From an uncultured Paracoccus sp. (GTDB taxonomy: Bacteria > Pseudomonadota > Alphaproteobacteria > Rhodobacterales > Rhodobacteraceae), in the NCBI GenBank assembly GCA_934533075.1, contig CAKTBJ010000056.1, positions 1-10,497 of the forward strand: 10,497 bases of DNA, in the 5' to 3' direction. This document shows positions 5,997-10,497 of the stretch, one piece after another. Position numbers and translations under genes: made by a program. The notes under the pieces were generated by a model. It worked only from the letters and a program-made list of their open reading frames with translations, did no database searches and was not told where the DNA came from. Numbering within the stretch: position 1 is the first letter of the stretch; every line of letters begins with the position of its first letter.

Positions 5997-6681
5997 GGGT
6001 GTCGCGGGCGCGAATCACGATCTGCAACACCAGCCCGATCAGCAGCCCGTTCATCAGGTGCCAGATCCAGTGCACGCCCACCGGCCAGCGATCGCAGACC
6101 GCATGATCCAGTGTGCGCGCGGTCAGCGAGACCAGGAACACCGCCAGCGCGGCACCGATCCAGCCGGTCAGGGGCGAGCCGCGCCACCAGCCGACCAGCG
6201 TGAACACCGCCAGCGCCGCCACCGCCGGCGCATATTGCAGCGAGCCGTTCAGCGGCGGCGGTCCCGTGCGCGGCGGGGACTCGGGCAGGACCGCGCGCAG
6301 GGCCACGACCGCCACGACCAGCGCCAGCGCGCCCAGCACCACGCGGCTGGGGCGGAACCCGCCGATTCGCACCGCCGCGATGCCGCTGGCCAGGGCCACG
6401 AAGGTCCAGATCGGGATGGTGTCGGCAAAGGCGGACCAGACCTGTGCGAAAGTATGGAACAGGAAGCTGCCGATCCCGATCAGCGCGGCCAGCCCGACCA
6501 GCAGCCAGATGGCGGGGCTGTCCTCGCCCCTTTGCCGGGCGGTCATGCCGCCCCAGATGGCGGCGGCGATGAAGGACAGGTTGGTGACCGCGTTCACCGG
6601 CTCGGCCCAGAAGCCGGGGCCGAGGCGCTCGCAATAGATGTCCACCGGGGCGAACAGGGCGGAATGGGCAAGGCTTGTCAT
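5986..6681 (-). CDS. Alkaline-ceramidase-like membrane hydrolase (CREST superfamily)
   Basis: The 231-residue integral membrane protein has about seven hydrophobic segments and matches the ceramidase (PF05875) pattern. DIYCERLGPGFWAEPVNAVTN (14-34) corresponds to the N-terminal acidic metal-binding stretch. GSFLFH...D (Ser72, His76, Asp87) and HWIWH (His204, His208) correspond in order and spacing to the Ser, Zn-His, Asp and HxxxH of human ACER3 (Ser77, His81, Asp92, His217, His221 as I recall). A zinc-dependent amide hydrolase in the inner membrane is therefore predicted; the substrate (ceramide, N-acyl amino lipid or other) is unknown. Start choice is uncertain: ATG codons at 6684 and 6681 share a close GCGGAA, and a GTG at 6708 has no SD. 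The gene is monocistronic, converging on the Nudix gene. Confidence 0.88.
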   Translation of the reverse strand: MTSLAHSALFAPVDIYCERLGPGFWAEPVNAVTNLSFIAAAIWGGMTARQRGEDSPAIWLLVGLAALIGIGSFLFHTFAQVWSAFADTIPIWTFVALASGIAAVRIGGFRPSRVVLGALALVVAVVALRAVLPESPPRTGPPPLNGSLQYAPAVAALAVFTLVGWWRGSPLTGWIGAALAVFLVSLTARTLDHAVCDRWPVGVHWIWHLMNGLLIGLVLQIVIRARDTRRA

Positions 6682-6767
6682 CATTTCCGCAGCTTGACCC
6701 AAAGCCACCGGCCCGACAAGCTTGACGGGGCGCGAATGACGGGACCGGCGTCATGCCGGCGGCGCAG

Positions 6768-6809
6768 GGCCGGGCGGCAGCGCCGTCTTGCCAAGCCCCG
6801 CAGGGGCGC
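6768..6809 (+). repeat. Dispersed GC-rich repeat, copy A
   Basis: Module 1, GGCCGGGCGGCAGCGCCG (6768-6785), and module 2, CCCCGCAGGGGCGC (6796-6809), are separated by a 10-base spacer. Both modules occur without mismatch and directly joined on the opposite strand at 10330-10361. Module 2 with its preceding G contains a small hairpin (GCCCC, GCA loop, GGGGC, 6795-6807). A second hairpin, GGAAAG/CTTTCC (6811-6825), follows at once. Confidence 0.6.
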
Positions 6810-6872
6810 GGGAAAGACGCTTTCCTTCGCTTGCGTGGCGGGCGCGGGGCAGGGATGGGGGCACGGATCGAA

Positions 6873-6910
6873 GCCTTGCATGCCGGGCGGAAGCCGCTGG
6901 CATGCAAGGC
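6873..6910. repeat. Long hairpin with perfect 12-bp arms
   Basis: GCCTTGCATGCC (6873-6884) and GGCATGCAAGGC (6899-6910) are exact reverse complements with a 14-base gap. That gap itself holds a 4-bp stem (GCGG 6887-6890, CCGC 6894-6897). There is no T-tract on either side, and no gene is transcribed into it, since both neighbours read outward. It is more likely a repeat element or protein site than a terminator. Confidence 0.65.
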
Positions 6911-7270
6911 ATGGCCGGCAGCACCGTTAACCCAGGGCCGAGAAAGATGCCGGGGAGGGTGGGCCGTGGCCTTAGGATGAGAGGAAGGGAGGCGCGGGCC
7001 AAGGCAGGAAGGATGAGGCAGGCGAGGATGAGCAGCAGGTCATTGCGTGCCCGGCAAGGCGCCCCGTCCCGCGGGGACCGGGCGGCGCGGTCGCGTCGGG
7101 TCTCGCCGGAGTGCCGGGGAACGGGCGCCTCACCTGTCGGAATCGTGCGGGGCGGGCGGCTGGGCCGTCGCCTCGGGGCGTGCGAGGATGCCGGCAAGAT
7201 GATTTCGGCCAGCCGGCGCAAGGCGGGGCGGGGGGCCGGCGAGGACTGTCGCGGATCACGCGCGGCGCCT

Positions 7271-7296
7271 CGCCCCTGCGGTGCCGGGCGGCAGCG
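7271..7296 (+). repeat. Partial, rearranged copy of the dispersed repeat (copy C)
   Basis: CGCCCCTGCGG (7271-7281) matches 11 bases of module 2 in the orientation seen at 10331-10341. GCCGGGCGGCAGCG (7283-7296) matches 14 bases of module 1 in the orientation seen at 6769-6782. The modules are thus in opposite relative orientation compared with copies A and B. Given the base composition, this copy is the least secure. Confidence 0.35.
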
Positions 7297-7322
7297 GCGG
7301 TGCCGGGGGGCGGGAAAGGCGC

Positions 7323-7336
7323 CCCGGCATGCCGGG
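7323..7336. repeat. 14-bp perfect palindrome
   Basis: CCCGGCATGCCGGG is self-complementary over 14 bases. Its right part, GCATGCCGGG, is the same 10 bases found at 6878-6887 in the long hairpin. It lies 71 bases before the DUF998-like start and could be an operator or a repeat remnant. Confidence 0.4.
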
Positions 7337-7407
7337 ACAAGGCGGGCGGGGCGCGGGGCGAGGCATGCGGGGCAGGGAATGATGGCGGCATCGGGACGGG
7401 GCGGAGC

Positions 7408-8052
7408 ATGTCCGGCTGGGCCGTGGTGATGGCCGTCGCCCTGCTGGCCTGCGGGTTCTATCTGGCATCGGCGGCGCTGCTGGCCTCGCTGGAGATGCGG
7501 CTGGGCTGGCGCGCCATGATGTGGCAGACGATCAGTGCCCATGCCCTGGGACCGGGGCGGACGCGCTTCGACCTTTATGGCGGGCTGATGATCGTCGGGG
7601 TGCTGTGTCAGGCGCTGGCGATGGCGCTGCATGGCGGCCTGGGCTGGGCGGTGCCGGTCTGGCTGTGCGTGCTGGCGGCGATGCTGCTGGGCCTGCTGCT
7701 GTTTCCCACCGATTCGCACGGGGTCGAGCCGGGCCACCACCCGGTCCGCGCCCGCCAGCGCGAGGGGTTCATCCACCTTTATTTCGCGATGGGCTGCTTT
7801 GCCGCCGCCGGGGCGATCGTGCTGCTGGGCGCGCCGAAGATGGGCCTGCTGGTCTCCGGTGCGGTGCTGAAGCTGCTGGACTGGGTGGCGATCACCGTGG
7901 CGGGCATGCTGAGCCTGCTGGTCGTCACCGGCTTCTGGCGGCCCTTGCAGGTCTGGTTCGGGCTGGCCGAGCGCGGCTTCTTCTATGCCACGGCGATGTG
8001 GTTCATCCTGACCGCGCTGGCCCTGGCCTTCGGCCATCCGCCGCTGGACTAG
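7408..8052 (+). CDS. DUF998-like integral membrane protein, 214 aa
   Basis: About six hydrophobic segments are visible (roughly residues 4-25, 58-75, 83-99, 122-141, 157-177 and 190-208). Between helices three and four is FPTDSHGVEPGHHPVRARQREGFIH, with the FPTD motif (99-102) and following His residues that I associate with the DUF998 family of inner-membrane proteins of unknown function. ISAHALGPGRTRFDLYG (42-58) is the loop before the second helix, also typical. I chose the ATG at 7408 because the membrane segment begins immediately after it and GGGGCGGAG lies upstream; the upstream in-frame text is low-complexity. The gene stands alone, facing away from the ceramidase-like gene and converging on the sulfotransferase with nine bases between the stops. 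The family call is from motif memory; the frame is secure. Confidence 0.85.
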   Translation: MSGWAVVMAVALLACGFYLASAALLASLEMRLGWRAMMWQTISAHALGPGRTRFDLYGGLMIVGVLCQALAMALHGGLGWAVPVWLCVLAAMLLGLLLFPTDSHGVEPGHHPVRARQREGFIHLYFAMGCFAAAGAIVLLGAPKMGLLVSGAVLKLLDWVAITVAGMLSLLVVTGFWRPLQVWFGLAERGFFYATAMWFILTALALAFGHPPLD

Positions 8053-8053
8053 G

Positions 8054-8080
8054 GGCGCGGCTCAGCCGTCGCGCCGCGCC
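8054..8080. terminator. Hairpin at the DUF998/sulfotransferase convergent junction
   Basis: GGCGCGGC (8054-8061) pairs with GCCGCGCC (8073-8080) around an 11-base loop that includes the sulfotransferase stop. It begins two bases after the DUF998-like stop. The arms and loop length equal those at 1109-1135. There is no T-tract, so it is a possible bidirectional 3' structure rather than a textbook terminator. Confidence 0.4.
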
Positions 8081-8931
8081 TGCCAGCGGTCGACGAACCG
8101 CGCATGCCGGTCCAGCAGCCGCCGGCCCCGCCATGAGGCATCCTTGAGGAAGCGCGCCCGGAAGGCCGCGGTCAGCGGGTGGGTGGCTTTCTCGACGCCG
8201 CCCGTGTCCGGCAGCAGCCGGGGGCGGTGCGGCAGGCCGGTCCCGGACAGGATGCGCAGGGGCAGGCTGAAATCGCCGTCCCGGAAATCCTCGTAGAACA
8301 GCACCTGCGGCGGGTGGCGAAAGCAGGGCAGGCTGGCCGCGATGCGCGCATTCGTGTCGGTGATTGCCCGGATCTGCCGACGGATCGCGTGATAATCGTA
8401 ATGCTCGGGCAGCCAGTCCCGTTGCATGGTCTGGGTCGAGTGGAACCTGCGCGTATGTTCGGCCGCGACGATGGACAGGGCCTGGCCCAGCACGTCCCGG
8501 CGCATCAGAAAAACCGGCCGGATCAGCGCCGCATACCGGTCCAGAAACCCGATGCGCGCCGCGTTCAGCAGGCCGGGGCTGCCGGCCTTGAACAGGAACC
8601 AGCCAGCCGGGGCCGACTCCGCGATCAGCCATGCCAGCGCCTCGCGCAGGTCCGCGAAGCCGTGCCGCTGCGCAAGGCGTTGCAGCTTGCCGGCATTGAG
8701 CGATTCCCCGGCATGGCCCAGCGTGAACGCGCGCTCGGCCTCGCGCACCAGCGCGGTGCTGCCGGTGCGCGAGGTGAAGAAGATCCCGGTCACGCCGTCC
8801 AGCGCGGGCCAAGACGCGGCATCGCCGCCGGCGCGCAGGATCGCATCGGGGAACTTGCGGACCTGCTCGGCGCGGCTGCGGCGGGAGAAGCGGCGCAGGA
8901 CCGCCGCGCCGGTTCCGGGTTCTCCGGCCAC
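8062..8931 (-). CDS. Stf0-type sulfotransferase
   Basis: The 289-residue product looks like a PAPS-dependent sulfotransferase of the Stf0 family, first known from mycobacterial trehalose sulfation. IFFTSRTGSTAL (50-61) is the 5'-phosphosulfate-binding loop, and a Glu in HAGESLN (Glu76) falls where Stf0 proteins carry a conserved acid. FLMRRDVLGQALS (141-153) is the 3'-phosphate motif, followed by the RDWLPEHYDY region (171-180) and VLFYEDF (210-216). There is no signal peptide, so it should be cytosolic. The acceptor (glycan, lipid or small molecule) is unknown. GTG at 8931 is the only reasonable start. Its SD may be GAGGAGG inside the last codons of hom, 12 bases away, which is rather long. 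The start lies seven bases after the hom stop, so it is probably co-transcribed with hom. Confidence 0.88.
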   Translation of the reverse strand: MAGEPGTGAAVLRRFSRRSRAEQVRKFPDAILRAGGDAASWPALDGVTGIFFTSRTGSTALVREAERAFTLGHAGESLNAGKLQRLAQRHGFADLREALAWLIAESAPAGWFLFKAGSPGLLNAARIGFLDRYAALIRPVFLMRRDVLGQALSIVAAEHTRRFHSTQTMQRDWLPEHYDYHAIRRQIRAITDTNARIAASLPCFRHPPQVLFYEDFRDGDFSLPLRILSGTGLPHRPRLLPDTGGVEKATHPLTAAFRARFLKDASWRGRRLLDRHARFVDRWQARRDG

Positions 8932-8938
8932 GGGGAGG

Positions 8939-10228
8939 TCAGACCTCCTCGATGCGCAGCTCGACCGGCTCGGCCATCACCACGCCGGTGGCGGGCAGGG
9001 CTTCGATGGCGTGGTCGATGGCCGCCGGCGTGGTCTTGTGGGTCACGATCAGCACCGGCGCGGTGCCGTTGCCGTGGTCGTATTGGCGCATGCGGTGGAC
9101 CGAGATGCCCGCATCCGCCAGCACCGTCGCCACCTTGGCCAGCGCCCCCGGCTTGTCGGCCAGTTCCAGCCGCAGGTAATAGGCCGCTGGCACCGCCGTG
9201 CGGGCGTTCTGCGCCGGTTTCAGGGTCGCGGCCGGCTGGCCGAAGGTGGGCAGGCGCACCCCGCGCGCGATCTCCACCAGGTCCGACAGCACCGCCGAGG
9301 CGGTCGGGCCTTCGCCCGCGCCGGCGCCGCGCAGCACGATCTGGCCCACGGCGTCGCCCTCGACCACCACCATGTTGGTGCCGCCCTGAAGCTGGCCCAG
9401 CGGGCTGTCGGCGGGGACGAGGCAGGGGGACATGCGCTGTTCCAGCCCGCGCGCGGTCATCTGCGCCACGCCCAGCAGCTTGATGCGATAGCCCATGTCG
9501 GCGGCGCGGTTGATGTCGTCGATGCTGACCCTCTCGATCCCCTCGATCTCGACGCCGGCGAAGTCGGGGCGGGTGCCGAAGGCGATGGCGGCGAGGATGG
9601 CCAGCTTGTGCCCGGCGTCGATGCCGCCCACGTCCAGCGTCGGGTCGGCCTCCAGATAGCCCAGTTGCCTTGCCTCCTCGAATACCGCCTCATAGGGCAG
9701 GCCGGCGGATTGCATGCGGGTCAGGATGTAGTTGGTGGTGCCGTTCATCACCCCCATGACGCGGCGGATACTGTTGCCGGCGAGGCTTTCGGTCATGGTC
9801 TTGATGACCGGGATGCCGCCGGCGACGGCGGCCTCGAAGCGGATGACGCGGCCCTGCGCCTCGGCGGCCTCGGCCAGCTCCTGCCCGTGCATGGCCAGCA
9901 GCGCCTTGTTGGCCGTCACCACGTCCTTGCCCCGCGCCAATGCGGCGGAGATGGCATCGCGGGCGATGCCCTCATGCCCGCCGATCAGCTCGACCACCAC
10001 GTCCACGTCGTCGCGGGCGGCCAGCGCGCTTGCGTCGTCCTCCCAGGCATAGGCGGAGATGTCCACGTCGCGGTTGCGGTGCCGGTCGCGGGCCGAGACG
10101 GCGGTGATGGTGATGGCGCGGCCTGCGCGGGCGGCGATGAGGTCGGGATGGGTTTGCAGGATGCGCACGACGCCGGTGCCGACGGTGCCGAGGCCCGCAA
10201 TGCCGATGCGCAGGGGCGGGGTGGTCAT
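8939..10228 (-). CDS. hom: Homoserine dehydrogenase with C-terminal ACT domain
   Basis: This enzyme reduces L-aspartate semialdehyde to L-homoserine with NAD(P)H, the branch step to threonine, isoleucine and methionine. The 429 residues show the nucleotide-binding GLGTVG (12-17), VVELIGG (78-84), the TANKALLA stretch with Lys108, MNGTTNYILT (161-170) and GYLEADPTLDVGGIDAGHK (190-208). In the last, Glu193, Asp204 and Lys208 match the spacing of the catalytic Glu/Asp/Lys of the yeast enzyme. The C-terminal segment from about 350 (YYLRLELADKPGALAKVATVLADAGISVHRM...) is an ACT domain, the usual site of threonine feedback control. The ATG at 10228 has GAGG six bases upstream; the length is standard. 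The Stf0-type gene follows after seven bases. Confidence 0.97.
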   Translation of the reverse strand: MTTPPLRIGIAGLGTVGTGVVRILQTHPDLIAARAGRAITITAVSARDRHRNRDVDISAYAWEDDASALAARDDVDVVVELIGGHEGIARDAISAALARGKDVVTANKALLAMHGQELAEAAEAQGRVIRFEAAVAGGIPVIKTMTESLAGNSIRRVMGVMNGTTNYILTRMQSAGLPYEAVFEEARQLGYLEADPTLDVGGIDAGHKLAILAAIAFGTRPDFAGVEIEGIERVSIDDINRAADMGYRIKLLGVAQMTARGLEQRMSPCLVPADSPLGQLQGGTNMVVVEGDAVGQIVLRGAGAGEGPTASAVLSDLVEIARGVRLPTFGQPAATLKPAQNARTAVPAAYYLRLELADKPGALAKVATVLADAGISVHRMRQYDHGNGTAPVLIVTHKTTPAAIDHAIEALPATGVVMAEPVELRIEEV

Positions 10229-10262
10229 GGAAGGCCTCGTAACTGGTTGCGGGATGGCGAGG

Positions 10263-10290
10263 GGATAGCCTGCGCGGCACGGGGTTGCAA
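10263..10290 (-). promoter_or_regulatory. Candidate promoter for hom
   Basis: On the minus strand, TTGCAA (10290-10285) and CTATCC (10268-10263) are 16 bases apart, 35 bases before the hom ATG. The -35 matches the consensus at four of six positions; the -10 is poor. It lies in the only slightly less GC-rich part of the leader. Confidence 0.25.
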
Positions 10291-10329
10291 TCGCGCCGTT
10301 GCGGGAGCCGGCCCAAGAGCGGTCCCCCT

Positions 10330-10361
10330 GCGCCCCTGCGGGGCGGCGCTGCCGCCCGGCC
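10330..10361 (-). repeat. Dispersed GC-rich repeat, copy B (inverted relative to copy A)
   Basis: This copy is the reverse complement of both copy A modules joined without a spacer: module 2 at 10330-10343 (14 of 14 bases) and module 1 at 10344-10361 (18 of 18 bases). The small hairpin GCCCC/TGC/GGGGC (10332-10344) is retained. It sits upstream of the hom promoter region. No coding signal was found between it and the right edge. Confidence 0.6.
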
Positions 10362-10497
10362 TTGCGGGGCGTGGCAGGCATTTATGGGGGGCATCGGTGT
10401 AGCGGTGCGTGGATACGCATCGCGCGCGGCCTTGCCGGATGTTCCTGTCTCTCGTGCGTCTTGGCTATTCGAAGCGTGGTTGTCGCGGGGCGTTGGG

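Larger units (their letters stand above)
6682..7407. other. 726-base gene-free gap rich in hairpins and repeat modules
   Basis: This region lies between the divergent ceramidase-like and DUF998-like genes. Open frames cross it on both strands, but they are low-complexity Arg/Pro/Gly/Ala text without domain sense or SD-supported starts, typical of GC-rich non-coding DNA. It holds a left cluster of hairpins (6745-6910), a purine-rich stretch with three AGGATGAG octamers (6974, 7010, 7025), a GTCCC/GGGAC hairpin (7066-7078), a partial copy of the dispersed repeat (7271-7296) and a 14-bp palindrome (7323-7336). Promoters for the flanking genes must lie here, but none is convincing. Confidence 0.7.

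Noticed and set aside
6974..7032. AGGATGAG repeats as a CRISPR-like array
   Set aside because: The units are only 8 bases long with unequal spacing, and there are no cas genes.
6900..7046. Hydrophobic minus-strand frame (NDLLLILACLILPALARASLPL...) slightly like a Pmp3/YqaE small membrane protein
   Set aside because: There is no in-frame ATG or GTG with an SD nearby. Codons such as CTT, CCT and CTA are unlike the neighbours. The second Pmp3 helix pattern is absent. The hydrophobicity follows from the purine-rich opposite strand. At most it is a decayed remnant.
10394..10497. Possible gene start at the right edge (ATG at 10439, MFLSLVRLGYSKRG...)
   Set aside because: Only about 19 codons are visible, there is no good SD, and I recognise nothing. 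The slightly lower GC makes it worth a look with more flanking sequence.
10380..10497. tRNA or other structured RNA in the AT-richer right end
   Set aside because: I could not form a cloverleaf or find a proper T-loop; the TATTCGAAGC stretch is not in a tRNA context.

Overview
The window is very GC-rich DNA, by eye near 70%, with almost every third codon position G or C. The gene order and protein sequences fit an alphaproteobacterium of the Rhodobacteraceae, most likely Paracoccus or a close relative. This rests on recalled family resemblance, not a search. It looks chromosomal: core genes (infC, dut, hom) are mixed with lineage-specific membrane and envelope genes. I see no transposase, integrase, phage gene, tRNA, rRNA or CRISPR array.

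Layout. Positions 1-1050 (minus) hold a membrane-anchored alanine-rich protein followed by an overlapping conserved hypothetical gene that runs off the left edge. Positions 1217-1756 (plus) hold infC (IF-3), which appears to start at an ATA codon behind a good ribosome binding site and ends at a clear intrinsic terminator. Positions 1910-3186 (plus) hold dut, overlapping a membrane protein whose C-terminal half looks like an eroded ThiF/MoeB (E1-like) domain. Positions 3306-3779 (plus) hold a small lipoprotein. Positions 3831-4373 (minus) hold a secreted double SH3-like protein, divergent from 4510-5983 (plus), a D-2-hydroxyacid dehydrogenase coupled to a Nudix hydrolase. Positions 5986-6681 (minus) hold a ceramidase-like (CREST) membrane hydrolase. 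A 726-base gene-free gap (6682-7407) follows, packed with hairpins and repeat modules. Positions 7408-8052 (plus) hold a DUF998-like six-helix membrane protein. Positions 8062-10228 (minus) hold hom (homoserine dehydrogenase) followed 7 bases later by a Stf0-type sulfotransferase. The right end (10229-10497) holds a hom leader with a second copy of the repeat found in the gap.

Functional picture. The window mixes housekeeping functions (translation initiation, dUTP removal, Thr/Met/Ile biosynthesis) with envelope functions (lipoprotein, SH3-like protein, ceramidase-like enzyme, sulfotransferase, DUF998 protein). No single dedicated pathway is evident. The items most worth following up are the IF-3 ATA start, the eroded membrane-bound ThiF-like protein, the ceramidase-like enzyme with a complete predicted active site, the sulfotransferase coupled to hom, the inverted dispersed repeat, and the hairpins at all three convergent gene junctions.
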